Assembly (NCBI RefSeq): GCF_000427825.1
Contig: NZ_ATYT01000005.1
Coordinates: 283,599-347,598, forward strand
DNA length: 64,000 bases
Origin: Thermocrispum municipale DSM 44069
GTDB taxonomy: Bacteria; Actinomycetota; Actinomycetes; Mycobacteriales; Pseudonocardiaceae
Reading direction: 5' to 3'
Under the pieces are notes generated by a model. The model saw only the letters and a program-made list of their open reading frames with translations. It ran no database searches and had not been told where the DNA came from. Made by a program: the position numbers and the translations under genes. Shown here piece after piece: positions 44,799-53,303 of the stretch (the first letter of the stretch is position 1; every line of letters begins with the position of its first letter).

Positions 44799-46592
44799 AT
44801 GGTATCTCGCCGACATTTCGCCCGGGGCGCGGCGATGGTCTCGATCTGCGCGCTGACAGTAGGACTGGTTTCGCAGCCGGCGGCCGCCGATCCGAAGTGG
44901 GCAGGCCCGCTGACCAAGGAGCCGGTGGCGACCGGATCGGGCGGTGCGGTGGCCACCGTCGATCTGGAAGCCACACGTGCCGGCCTTTCCGTGCTGCGCA
45001 AGGGCGGCAACGCGGTCGACGCCGCGGTGGCGGCCGCGGCCGTGCTCGGCGTGACCGAGCCGTACTCGTGCGGCATCGGGGGCGGCGGATTCATGATGAT
45101 CTACACGGCCAAGGACCGGAAGGTACACGCGATCGACCACCGGGAGAAAGCGCCGAAGGCGATGCAGCCGGACGCGTTCTTCGAGGACGGCAAGGTCCTG
45201 CCGTTCGACGACGCCCGCTACAGCGGACGGTCGGTCGGCGTGCCGGGGACCGTGGCCGGGTGGGAGGAAGCGCTGGACCGCTTCGGCACCAAGTCGCTGC
45301 GCCAGGTGCTGCAGCCCGCGATCAGCGTGGCCCGCAACGGTTTCGAGGTCGACGAGACGTTCGCGGAGCAGACCGAGGACAACCGCGAGTACTTCGACGA
45401 CATCCCCTCGTCGGCCAAGACGTTCCTGGACCCGGACGGCACCGCGCCCGACGTCGGCAGCACGTTCCGCAACCCCGAGTTGGCCAAGGCGTACGAGCGG
45501 ATCGCGCGCTACGGCGCCAAGGGCTTCTACCAGGGCCCGATCGCCGAGGCGATGGCCAAGGCGGTGACCAACCCGCCGGTGTCCGACGACGCCGACCACC
45601 AGTGGCGCGAGGGCTACATGACCACCGACGACGTCAAGTCGTACCGGGCGGACTGGCGCGAGCCGACCAAGGTCAGCTACCGCGGCCTGGACGTCTACGG
45701 CATGGCGCCGCCGTCCAGTGGCGGCTCGACCGTCGGTGAGGCGCTGAACATCCTGGAGGGCTACGGCCTGAAGTGGATCACGAGGGAAGAGGCGCTGCAC
45801 TACTTCCTCGAGGCGTCGCGCTATTCCTTCGCCGACCGCAACGCATACGTCGGTGACGCCGACTTCGTCGACGTCCCGCTGCAGGGCCTGCTCAGCAAGG
45901 ACTTCGCCGCCGAGCGCCGCGCGCTGATCACCGGCAAGGCCGCCGGTGAGGTCGAGCCCGGTGACCCGTGGCCGCACAACGGCGGCGGCTCGGGCAGCGG
46001 CACCCCGTCGGTGACGCTGGAGAAGGGCACGTCGACGACCCACCTGACGGTGGCGGACAAGCACGGCAACGTGGTGGCCTACACGTTCACCATCGAGTCG
46101 ACCGGCGGCAGCGGCATCACCGTGCCCGGCTGGGGCTTCTTGCTCAACAACGAGCTGACCGACTTCAACTACGACTCGACCACGCACGTCAACCGGGTCG
46201 AGGGCGGCAAGCGTCCGCGCAGCTCGATGTCGCCGACCATCGTGTTGGACCACGGCAAGCCCAAGCTCGCGGTCGGCTCGCCGGGTGGGTCGACGATCAT
46301 CACCACGGTGCTGCAGATCCTGGTCGACCGGATCGACCTCGGTTCGTCGCTGCCCGAGGCCATCGCGGCGCCGCGGGCGACCCAACGCAACGGCGAGACC
46401 ACCAGCGCCGAACAAGCCTGGATCGACAGCCCGGAGGCCCAGGCGCTGCAGGAGCGTGGGCACAAGTTCGTCGACGGCGGGGAGATCGGTGCCGCCACCG
46501 GTATCGAGTTCCTGCCCGGCGGCAAGCTGCTCGCGGCGGCCGAGCCGGAGCGCAGGGGCGGCGGCTCCGCCGGGGTCGTGCGGCCCTGGTGA
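44799..46592 (+). CDS. ggt: Gamma-glutamyltransferase
   Basis: 597-residue secreted GGT of the N-terminal nucleophile family, which cleaves the gamma-glutamyl bond of glutathione and related peptides. The N-terminus MVSRRHFARGAAMVSICALT carries an RRHF twin-arginine-like motif followed by a hydrophobic stretch and an AAA cut site, so Tat export is possible. The proenzyme is cut before Thr413 in the STTHLTVADKHGNVVAYT segment, which becomes the nucleophile of the small subunit. SSGGSTVGEAL and SPGGSTIITTV are the conserved oxyanion and substrate loops. ATG at 44799 has AAAGGGGAG upstream. Actinobacteria use mycothiol, so ergothioneine or imported glutathione may be the substrate. Confidence 0.94.
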   Translation: MVSRRHFARGAAMVSICALTVGLVSQPAAADPKWAGPLTKEPVATGSGGAVATVDLEATRAGLSVLRKGGNAVDAAVAAAAVLGVTEPYSCGIGGGGFMMIYTAKDRKVHAIDHREKAPKAMQPDAFFEDGKVLPFDDARYSGRSVGVPGTVAGWEEALDRFGTKSLRQVLQPAISVARNGFEVDETFAEQTEDNREYFDDIPSSAKTFLDPDGTAPDVGSTFRNPELAKAYERIARYGAKGFYQGPIAEAMAKAVTNPPVSDDADHQWREGYMTTDDVKSYRADWREPTKVSYRGLDVYGMAPPSSGGSTVGEALNILEGYGLKWITREEALHYFLEASRYSFADRNAYVGDADFVDVPLQGLLSKDFAAERRALITGKAAGEVEPGDPWPHNGGGSGSGTPSVTLEKGTSTTHLTVADKHGNVVAYTFTIESTGGSGITVPGWGFLLNNELTDFNYDSTTHVNRVEGGKRPRSSMSPTIVLDHGKPKLAVGSPGGSTIITTVLQILVDRIDLGSSLPEAIAAPRATQRNGETTSAEQAWIDSPEAQALQERGHKFVDGGEIGAATGIEFLPGGKLLAAAEPERRGGGSAGVVRPW

Positions 46593-46622
46593 CCGGTGGG
46601 TGGCGTCGGGTAGGACTGGAGC

Positions 46623-47468
46623 ATGAGCGAGCACGCTGAAGGCTGGTTCACCGGCGCCGCAGGCAGAAGCATCTACTGGCAGTCCTGGCTGCCGGACGGG
46701 CAAGCCGTCGGAGTCGTGGTCGTCCTGCACGGCTACGCCGAGCACAGCGGCCGGTACCCGCATGTGGCCGCGGCGCTGAACGCGGCGGGCTATGCGGTGT
46801 ATGCGCTCGACCAGCACGGTCACGGTCGGTCGGACGGGCCACGGGCGAACATCGACTCGTTCGCCGGGGTCTTCATCGACACCGACCGGCTGGTACGCAA
46901 AGCGGCCGCGGCGCACGACGGCTTGCCCGTCTTCCTGCTCGGGCACAGCATGGGCGGGTTGATCGCCACGGGTTACGTGTGCGAGGTGACCGGCCTGCCG
47001 CGTTACCCGCTCGCCGGCCTGGTGCTGTCCGCGCCCGCGCTGGACATCGCGGTGGGCTCACCGGTGGAGAAGGTGGCGGCCAAGGTGCTGTCGAAGATCG
47101 TGCCGGACCTGGCCGTGACACCGTTCGTATCGGGCAAGATCAGCCGGGATCCGCAGGTGGTGGCGGCCTACGACGCCGACCCACTGGTGTACCGGGGCAA
47201 GATCAAGGTGCGCACCGGAGCGGAGACGCTGAGCACGGTCGCCAAGACCCGCGACATGCTGCCCAAGGTCGATCTGCCGACCCTGCTGATGCACGGCGGA
47301 GCCGACGAGGTCGTCCGCCTGGAGGGCTCGCGACTGCTGGCCGAGCGCGCGACGACGCCGGACCTGACGTTCACCGTCTACGACGGCCTCTACCACGAGA
47401 TCTTCAACGAACCGGAGAAGGAGAAAGTGCTGGCCGACGTGGTGGCCTGGCTCAAGGCGCGGACTTGA
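46623..47468 (+). CDS. Monoacylglycerol lipase-like alpha/beta hydrolase
   Basis: 281-residue lipase of the monoacylglycerol lipase (MGLL/YtpA/PldB) group. VVVLHGYAEHSGRYPHVAAAL holds the HG oxyanion motif, YALDQHGHGRSDGPRANI is the family cap-region signature, FLLGHSMGGLIATGYV the nucleophile elbow, LLMHGGADEVV the Asp region and DGLYHEIFNEPE the His. No signal peptide, so intracellular or membrane-associated. Likely cleaves monoacylglycerols in lipid turnover. The 3' end overlaps the convergent GH15 gene by 17 bases. Confidence 0.92.
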   Translation: MSEHAEGWFTGAAGRSIYWQSWLPDGQAVGVVVVLHGYAEHSGRYPHVAAALNAAGYAVYALDQHGHGRSDGPRANIDSFAGVFIDTDRLVRKAAAAHDGLPVFLLGHSMGGLIATGYVCEVTGLPRYPLAGLVLSAPALDIAVGSPVEKVAAKVLSKIVPDLAVTPFVSGKISRDPQVVAAYDADPLVYRGKIKVRTGAETLSTVAKTRDMLPKVDLPTLLMHGGADEVVRLEGSRLLAERATTPDLTFTVYDGLYHEIFNEPEKEKVLADVVAWLKART

Positions 47469-49359
47469 GCGCCCACGGGGGCTGTTGTCGGTCGGCCTTG
47501 ATCAGCGCGGTCACCGCGTTGATCAACGCCAGGTGGGTGAACGCCTGCGGGAAGTTGCCGAGCTGGCGGCCGGTGTGCGGATCGATCTGCTCGGCGTACA
47601 GCTGCAGCGGCCCGGCGAACGACAGCAGCTTCTCGCACAGCGTCCTGGCCCGCTCCAGCTCGCCGATCAACACCAACGCCTGTACCAGCCAGAACGAGCA
47701 GATGGTGAACGTGCCTTCCGCGCCTTCCAGGCCGTCCTCGGTCTCGTCCGTGCGGTAGCGGAGCACCAGACCGTCGACGGTCAGCTCGTCGGCGATGGCC
47801 AGCACGGTGGCGCGCACGCGGTCGTCGTCCGGCGGCAGGAATCCGAACAGCGGGATGATCAACGCCGAGGCGTCCAGCGCCTTCGTCTGGTAGTGCTGGG
47901 TGAACACACCCCGTTCGTCGACGGCGTTGGCCAGCACGTCGGCGCGAATCTCTTCGGCGGCTTCCCGCCACTTCGCGGCGATCTTGGCCGCACCGCGTCC
48001 TTCGGCCAGGGCCGCCCCGGCCTCCGCGGCCAGGTAGCAGGCTACCTTCGACGAGGTGAAGTGCTGCGGGGCCGAGCGCACCTCCCAGATCCCGCGGTCC
48101 GGCTCCCGCCAGCGCTCCAGCGCGCGTTCCACCTGCGTGTGGACGATGTGCCACAACCGGTCGCCGATGCGGCCGGTTCGCACGCTGTGCAAGTTGATCG
48201 CGCCGACCACGGCGCCCCACACGTCGTGCTGGCGCTGGTCGTAGGCGCCGTTGCCGATGCGCACCGGTCGTGCGCCGTCGTAGCCGGACAGATGGTCCAG
48301 TGTCGACTCGGTGAGCACCCGCTCGCCGTCGACGCCGTACATGATCTGCAGGTCGCCGCCTTCGGTCTCGGCCACGTCGCAGACGAAGTTGAAGAAGTCG
48401 GTGGCTTCCCATTCGAAGCCGAGCGTGCCCAGCGCCCACAAGGTGGCGGTGGTGTCGCGAATCCAGGTGTAGCGGTAGTCCCAGTTGCGCTCCCCGCCCG
48501 GTGCCTCCGGCAACGAGGTGGTGGCGGCTGCGGCGACCGCGCCGGTCGGAGCGAAGGTCAGACCCTTCAGCGTCAGCGCGCTGCGCTGCAGGTACGACCG
48601 CCATGGGTGGTCGGGGAAGTCGCCGTGGTCGAGCCAGTGCTGCCAGTGGTGCGCCGTCCACTCCAAGCGGGCGTCGGCCTCCTCGATCGTGCGCGGCGGG
48701 GCGTGTTCGCTCCAGCTCAGCGCGACGAACCGGCTCTCGCCTTTTCTGAGCAACGTGCGCGCGGTGCATTGCGGGCCTTCGAACCCCACGTTCATGTCGG
48801 TGGTCAGCCGCAGCCGCACGTCGCTGCCCGGCGCGCTTGCCACCGCCTCGCGATAACCGGAACCGTCGAAGGCCCACTCGGCGGGCGCCCGGCCGTAGTC
48901 GAACACCGGCGAGCAGTCCATCCGCACCTGCACCTGGCCGTTGACACAGCGGATGCGGCGCAACAACACGTGGCCGGCGTCGTAGTCCGTCGGCGCGCGG
49001 CGGTGCGTCTTCGACCGCTCGTCGTCGTGGTGCCACGGCCCCATCAGCAGCGCATCGGTGACCACCAGCCAGCCACCGGGAATCCACCACGACGTCTCCA
49101 GCACCAGCGTTCCCGGGATGTAGCGGCGCGCCGACGGCACCCGCACGCCTGCGGGGGAGATCCGGAAGACCCCGGCGTCCCGGTCGAGCATCGAGCCGAA
49201 CACGCTCGGCGAGTCCATCCGGGGCAGGCACAGCCACTCGAGCCCGCCGTCCGGGGCGACCAGCGCGGCGGTCTCGCAATCCGACAGGAACCCGTACTCG
49301 CCGATCGGCGGAAACCGGCCGGCGTAGCCGCTGTGGTCCTGCGGCGGCGTTCTGATCAT
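47452..49359 (-). CDS. Glycoside hydrolase family 15 protein (glucoamylase/trehalase type)
   Basis: 635-residue GH15 protein like the actinobacterial trehalases and glucoamylases. The N-terminal beta-sandwich domain starts GEYGFLSDCETAALVAPDGG and LEWLCLPRMDSPSVF. The (alpha/alpha)6 barrel follows with RNWDYRYTWIRDTTATLWAL (one catalytic Glu region lies later near GIWEVRSAPQHFTSSKVACY) and ends with PFQ-like GRQLGNFPQAFTHLALINAV. In mycobacteria the closest characterised relative is a trehalase. No signal peptide, so probably cytoplasmic. Trehalose is a plausible substrate, not proven. Confidence 0.9.
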   Translation of the reverse strand: MIRTPPQDHSGYAGRFPPIGEYGFLSDCETAALVAPDGGLEWLCLPRMDSPSVFGSMLDRDAGVFRISPAGVRVPSARRYIPGTLVLETSWWIPGGWLVVTDALLMGPWHHDDERSKTHRRAPTDYDAGHVLLRRIRCVNGQVQVRMDCSPVFDYGRAPAEWAFDGSGYREAVASAPGSDVRLRLTTDMNVGFEGPQCTARTLLRKGESRFVALSWSEHAPPRTIEEADARLEWTAHHWQHWLDHGDFPDHPWRSYLQRSALTLKGLTFAPTGAVAAAATTSLPEAPGGERNWDYRYTWIRDTTATLWALGTLGFEWEATDFFNFVCDVAETEGGDLQIMYGVDGERVLTESTLDHLSGYDGARPVRIGNGAYDQRQHDVWGAVVGAINLHSVRTGRIGDRLWHIVHTQVERALERWREPDRGIWEVRSAPQHFTSSKVACYLAAEAGAALAEGRGAAKIAAKWREAAEEIRADVLANAVDERGVFTQHYQTKALDASALIIPLFGFLPPDDDRVRATVLAIADELTVDGLVLRYRTDETEDGLEGAEGTFTICSFWLVQALVLIGELERARTLCEKLLSFAGPLQLYAEQIDPHTGRQLGNFPQAFTHLALINAVTALIKADRQQPPWALKSAP

Positions 49360-49381
49360 CCCCCCAGGGTAAGTCGCCGCG

Positions 49382-49846
49382 TCAGTATGCGCCGCCCAGC
49401 TTGCTGTGGTCCCAGCTCGCCCGCTTGCGCTCGACGAACTGCAGCCCGACCCGCTTGGCGGCCTGCGCGCGGATCATGTCCTCGGCGCCGGGCGCCAATC
49501 CGGCACCACCGGTGTAGCGGTCGGTGAGCTCGAGGCCGATGCCGAGCACGGTCTCCGGGTCACGGTGCAGCACCACATCGCACTCGAACGTCACCCCGCG
49601 CAGCTCGGAGTAATCCACGCCCGCCTCGACCTGCAGCGTCGCCCGCGGGTCGCGCTCCAGGTTGCGGACTTTCTGCGACTTGCCGTACGTCCACGCCCAG
49701 ACCTGGCCGTCGCGCAGCACGAACCACAGTGGGGCCAGGTGCGGCCAGCCGGACTTGCCGATCGTGGCGCAGGTGAGGGTGCGCTGCTCGTCGAGGAACG
49801 CGGCGACCTCGTCGTCGGTCATCGCGATCTGTTTTCTGCGGTTCAT
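49382..49846 (-). CDS. Pyridoxamine 5'-phosphate oxidase-fold protein (F420/flavin-type)
   Basis: 154-residue split-barrel flavoprotein-fold protein. MTDDEVAAFLDEQRTLTCATIG, the GWPHLAPLWFVLRDGQVWAWTY strand pair and SQKVRNLERDPRATLQVEAG are typical of the actinobacterial PNPOx-like group that binds FMN, F420 or heme degradation intermediates. The ATG at 49846 is chosen because the fold begins right after it; an upstream frame to 49876 adds a non-family stretch. It is transcribed in the same direction as the anti-sigma gene. Specific cofactor and substrate unknown. Confidence 0.85.
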   Translation of the reverse strand: MNRRKQIAMTDDEVAAFLDEQRTLTCATIGKSGWPHLAPLWFVLRDGQVWAWTYGKSQKVRNLERDPRATLQVEAGVDYSELRGVTFECDVVLHRDPETVLGIGLELTDRYTGGAGLAPGAEDMIRAQAAKRVGLQFVERKRASWDHSKLGGAY

Positions 49847-49878
49847 GGCCCGAGGCTGCCATGCTCGGCGCGCCACGG

Positions 49879-50586
49879 CTACGGCAATGTGAGTACCTTG
49901 ATCTTCTTCTCCCCGTAGATGCCGTAGATCTCCACCTGCGCGATATCCGTGCGCGGCACGCTCGTCGATCCGGTGAACGTGTAGGTCGTACCCGGGCCCG
50001 CGCGCCAGCTACCCACTTGATGGGTCTTGCCGCGGCGGTCGGTGACGTACATCAGGTACTCGAACGACGGGCCGTCCGGCCGGGACTTGCCGGAGTAGCG
50101 GCAGACACCCTCGATCTTGGTGCCCCACGGCCCGGCCACCAGTCGCGCCTCCGCGCTGATCGGGCTCGGCGCCACCTTCTTCATCGCCGTCATGCTCGGC
50201 GGTGACGGGGCGGGTCCGCCGCCTTGGTCGCCCCACGGAACGGCGAGCGCGACGACGGCCGCGGCAGCGGCAGCGGCCACCGCGATCCCGACGGTGCGCC
50301 AGCGCGCCTGCCGATTCGACCGGCGCTGTCGCCGTTCGGCATGCGCGAGCAGTTCCGGCAACAAGTCCGGCGGTCTCGGCGGTTCCGCCGCGTCGTCGAG
50401 CAGGGCGAAGGCCTGTTCCGACGACAACGCGGACAGCGGGCCGGCGAGCCCGGCCAGCGTCGAGACCGCGGACGCGCACTCGTCACACGAGGACAAGTGC
50501 TGCTCGTACTCCCGGCGTTCGCCGGGCGGGAGCGATCCCAGCACGTACGCGGCGTCCCATTCCCGGTACCGGTCCGTGGTGGTCAT
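49879..50586 (-). CDS. Zinc-finger membrane anti-sigma factor
   Basis: 235-residue anti-sigma factor. Cytoplasmic zf-HC2 domain with H-x3-C-x2-C (HLSSCDECASAV) at about 30-41 and the DAAYVLGSLPPGERREYEQ lead-in, a linker, one transmembrane segment (TVGIAVAAAAAAAVVALAVPW, about 122-142), then an extracytoplasmic beta-rich domain (GPWGTKIEGVCRYSGKS to EIYGIYGEKKIKVLTL) of the anti-sigma-K type. It is coupled to the sigma gene by ATGA overlap and should sequester it at the membrane until the outer domain senses a signal. Confidence 0.9.
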   Translation of the reverse strand: MTTTDRYREWDAAYVLGSLPPGERREYEQHLSSCDECASAVSTLAGLAGPLSALSSEQAFALLDDAAEPPRPPDLLPELLAHAERRQRRSNRQARWRTVGIAVAAAAAAAVVALAVPWGDQGGGPAPSPPSMTAMKKVAPSPISAEARLVAGPWGTKIEGVCRYSGKSRPDGPSFEYLMYVTDRRGKTHQVGSWRAGPGTTYTFTGSTSVPRTDIAQVEIYGIYGEKKIKVLTLP

Positions 50587-51098
50587 TGGCTCACCCCCCT
50601 TTCCTGCAGTGCGAGCCGTAGTGCGCGTAGTCCGTAGTGCAGCCGCGATTTCACCGTGCCGGGCGGGATGTCGAGCTCGGCCGCGATGTCGGCGATCGGG
50701 CGGCGACCGTAGAAGGCATGCACGATCACCGTGCGGTGCTCCGATGACAATTGGGCGAGCGCATCGGCGACCAGCCACGAATCCAGCAACGCATCGGTGC
50801 TGTCCTCCGATTCGGCGCCGCGCGCCAAGGGCATGTCGTCGTGTGGAATCTCCCGTCGCTGACGGGCGCTGCGTTGGTTGTCGATGACCAAGTTCCGCGC
50901 CACCGTGAACAGCCAGGCGCGCGGCGACGTGTGTCTTCGCGCCAACGCCCCCGGCCGCTGCAACGCACGAAGCAAGGTCTCCTGAACCACGTCACTGGCC
51001 AGCTGAGGGTCACCGGTCAGGCGCAGCACGAACTGCCAGAGGTCAGGTGCGTGTTCGTCGTGCAGGGTCCTCAGCAACGCGGCGCGGTCGTCGGTCAT
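50583..51098 (-). CDS. ECF RNA polymerase sigma factor (SigL/SigK-like)
   Basis: 171-residue extracytoplasmic function sigma factor. Region 2: LTGDPQLASDVVQETLLRAL and SPRAWLFTVARNLVIDNQRS. Region 4: LSSEHRTVIVHAFYGRRP, ADIAAELDIPPGTVKSRLHYGLRALRLAL. ATG at 51098 has GGGAG upstream. Its 5' end lies inside the 3' end of the upstream MASE1 gene (56-base overlap), and its 3' end overlaps the anti-sigma start by 4 bases. The SRLHYGLRALR ending and paired zf-HC2 anti-sigma resemble mycobacterial SigL/RslA. Target promoters unknown. Confidence 0.93.
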   Translation of the reverse strand: MTDDRAALLRTLHDEHAPDLWQFVLRLTGDPQLASDVVQETLLRALQRPGALARRHTSPRAWLFTVARNLVIDNQRSARQRREIPHDDMPLARGAESEDSTDALLDSWLVADALAQLSSEHRTVIVHAFYGRRPIADIAAELDIPPGTVKSRLHYGLRALRLALQERGVSQ

Positions 51099-52194
51099 CG
51101 ATCACTCCCACCCGCACAACGGATGCCGAGTCCGCTGGGTTCACCGGGGTGGTCGGTTCGTCGTCGGACAGCACCGTCGCGATGGCCTGTTCCAGCCCGG
51201 CCTCCGGCTCCGGGGCCGTGGTGGCCCGGCGGATCGCGGCCAGCGTACGCTCGCCGAGCCCGGTCTTCTCGCCGAGCCGGGTGAGCGCGTCGGCGAGCAC
51301 CTCGCAGGTCTCCTCGACCGCGGCTTGCGCCTTGTTGCGTTCGGTGATCGCGGTCGACAGCAGCAGCGCGATCAGCGCCAGGGATCCGTTGTAGACCTGC
51401 AGCGCGATCATGGTCGCCAGGACGGTCTTCCCCGCGAACGGGCCGTTGCCCTCGATGGCCGCCAGCGAGACCAGCACGGACGTGAGCAGGGCGCACGAGG
51501 CGGCGCCGAGCAGCTGGAATCGAACGGCTGCCCAGATCAGGGGGATGACCGTCGGGAACAGGATGCCGATCGAGGTCTCGGTGCCGAGTACAGCCGCGCA
51601 CACCGTGGCGGTGATCAACACCGCGGCTTCGATGCGGACGCGCTGCGGGCGTGCCACCTGAGGGCGTTGGTACCACAGCGCGAACAGCGCCGGAGCGACC
51701 ATCAGGACACCCATCAGATCGCCGGTCAACCAGATGGCCCACGTGGTCCAGAACTGCTCCGCAGGCATGGCTTCGGCAGCGATCAGCGCGCTGGTGCCCA
51801 GCGTGGCACTCAGCGCCACTGCTGCGACGCCGCCGAGCACGATCAGGGCGACCGCGTCGCGGATGCGATCGAGTTCCGGGCGGAAGCCGACCAGCCGGAG
51901 CACCTGCCAGGCGGCGACCGCGGCGAGGGTGTTGCCGAGCCCGTTGAACAGCACGCCGAGCGGCGGAGCGCCGAACTCCCACGTGGCCAGCAGGGCACCG
52001 ATCAGCACGCCGGGAGCGGCTCGCCATCCCCAGCGGACCAGGCAGAACAGCGCGACACCGGTGGCGGGCCACACGGGGCTGATCTGGCCATCGGCCAGCG
52101 TCAGTTGCAGGCCGGCGAGACCGGTCAGCCAGTAGGCGATGGCCGTGCCCGCGCTGATCAAAACCACGGCCACCTTCGGGCTCACCTCGGGCAT
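51043..52194 (-). CDS. MASE1-domain membrane sensor without a recognised output domain
   Basis: 383-residue protein. Eight or more transmembrane helices make up a MASE1 sensor domain (about 10-300): AYWLTGLAGLQLTLADGQIS, PVWPATGVALFCLVRWGWRA, PGVLIGALLATWEFG, AIWLTGDLMGVLMVAPALFA, IGILFPTVIPLIWAAVRFQL. The remaining cytoplasmic tail of about 90 residues (TERNKAQAAVEETCEVLADA and onward) contains a short helical segment and then disordered sequence; no kinase, GGDEF or EAL domain. ATG at 52194 has GAGGGG upstream. It overlaps the downstream sigma gene by 56 bases, so sensor, sigma and anti-sigma are one operon. Confidence 0.85.
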   Translation of the reverse strand: MPEVSPKVAVVLISAGTAIAYWLTGLAGLQLTLADGQISPVWPATGVALFCLVRWGWRAAPGVLIGALLATWEFGAPPLGVLFNGLGNTLAAVAAWQVLRLVGFRPELDRIRDAVALIVLGGVAAVALSATLGTSALIAAEAMPAEQFWTTWAIWLTGDLMGVLMVAPALFALWYQRPQVARPQRVRIEAAVLITATVCAAVLGTETSIGILFPTVIPLIWAAVRFQLLGAASCALLTSVLVSLAAIEGNGPFAGKTVLATMIALQVYNGSLALIALLLSTAITERNKAQAAVEETCEVLADALTRLGEKTGLGERTLAAIRRATTAPEPEAGLEQAIATVLSDDEPTTPVNPADSASVVRVGVIDDRRPRRVAEDPARRTRT

Positions 52195-52298
52195 GACCAC
52201 CCCTCGCCGTGAATGCCGGAAATGTCTGGTCCCGCCCTGGGTATCGCCGATGATCTTCATAGTGCTACTTCCGGGCCGTTCGGGCTAAAGTGCACCCC

Positions 52299-53294
52299 AT
52301 GCGCAGAGCCGTTGTGCTGGTCGTCACAGTCGCGTTGGTACTGGCATTTCCTGGGCCGGCCGCGGGGGAAACCACCAGAACGACAGACAATCCGTGGCTG
52401 GACGCGAGGGTGCTCAACATGGCCCACGCCGGCGGAGAGAATGAAGCGCCAGCGAACACGCTATACGCCTTCAAGCGCGCGGTAAAGCTCGGTGCGAACA
52501 TGCTCGAGCTGGATGTCCAATCCACCAAGGACGACCAGCTGGTGGTCATCCACAACGCCACCGTCGACCAGACCACCGACGGCACCGGCAAGGTGCGCGA
52601 CCTGACGTTCGAGCAAGTGCACAAGCTCGACGCGGCGTACAACTTCATCCCCGGCAGGCATGCGGTGCCCGGTGAGCCGCCGGAGTCGTATCCACTGCGC
52701 GGCGTGCGGACCGGGGACAAGGAGCCGCCGCCGGGCTACCAGCCGTCGGATTTCGCGATCCCGAAACTGGCTGATGTGCTCGAGGCCTTCCCGCGAACGC
52801 CGATCAACATCGAAATCAAAGGCACCAGCGACGCGGACATTCCTTCGTTCCTGCACAACGCGAAGCTGTTGGCCCGCCTGTTGAAAAAGACCGGCCGCAC
52901 GGACTTCATCGTGACGTCGTTCAACGACCTCGCGGTGGCCAAGTTCCATCTGCTGGCGCCCGACATCCCCATCGCGCCTGGAATGGCCGGGCTCGCCGCG
53001 TACTTCCTGCTCGGCGTCAAACCGATGCACGGCACTGTCGCGCTGCAAATTCCGGTGCGGTATCAGGGCTTGGAAATCGCCACGCCGGAGTTCATCCGCC
53101 GGGCGCACGCCGACGGCTACGCGGTGCACGTGTGGTTCAGCGGAACGGCGCCGGACGACGAAGCGACGTACAACCGGATCATCGACTCGTGCGCCGACGG
53201 CCTGATGCCCGCCTACCCGGCGCTGCTGGAGCGGATCCTCGACGAGCGTGGCATCGAGCGTCCGGGCAGGCCGGGCGTCGATCCGTGCGGATGA
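52299..53294 (+). CDS. Secreted glycerophosphodiester phosphodiesterase
   Basis: 332-residue GDPD/GlpQ-type enzyme releasing glycerol 3-phosphate from deacylated phospholipids. Signal peptide MRRAVVLVVTVALVLAFPGP with cut near AAG. Catalytic elements: NMAHAGGENEAPANTLYAF (His and the Glu-Asn loop), MLELDVQSTKDDQLVVIHNA (metal Glu/Asp and second His), and INIEIKGT. The C-terminus DSCADGLMPAYPALLERILD is typical. TAAAGT at 52286-52291 puts transcription start near the ATG at 52299, so the message may be leaderless; a GTG at 52290 is an alternative start. It scavenges phosphate/glycerol outside the membrane. Confidence 0.92.
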   Translation: MRRAVVLVVTVALVLAFPGPAAGETTRTTDNPWLDARVLNMAHAGGENEAPANTLYAFKRAVKLGANMLELDVQSTKDDQLVVIHNATVDQTTDGTGKVRDLTFEQVHKLDAAYNFIPGRHAVPGEPPESYPLRGVRTGDKEPPPGYQPSDFAIPKLADVLEAFPRTPINIEIKGTSDADIPSFLHNAKLLARLLKKTGRTDFIVTSFNDLAVAKFHLLAPDIPIAPGMAGLAAYFLLGVKPMHGTVALQIPVRYQGLEIATPEFIRRAHADGYAVHVWFSGTAPDDEATYNRIIDSCADGLMPAYPALLERILDERGIERPGRPGVDPCG

Positions 53295-53303
53295 GAGGCG
53301 GCC

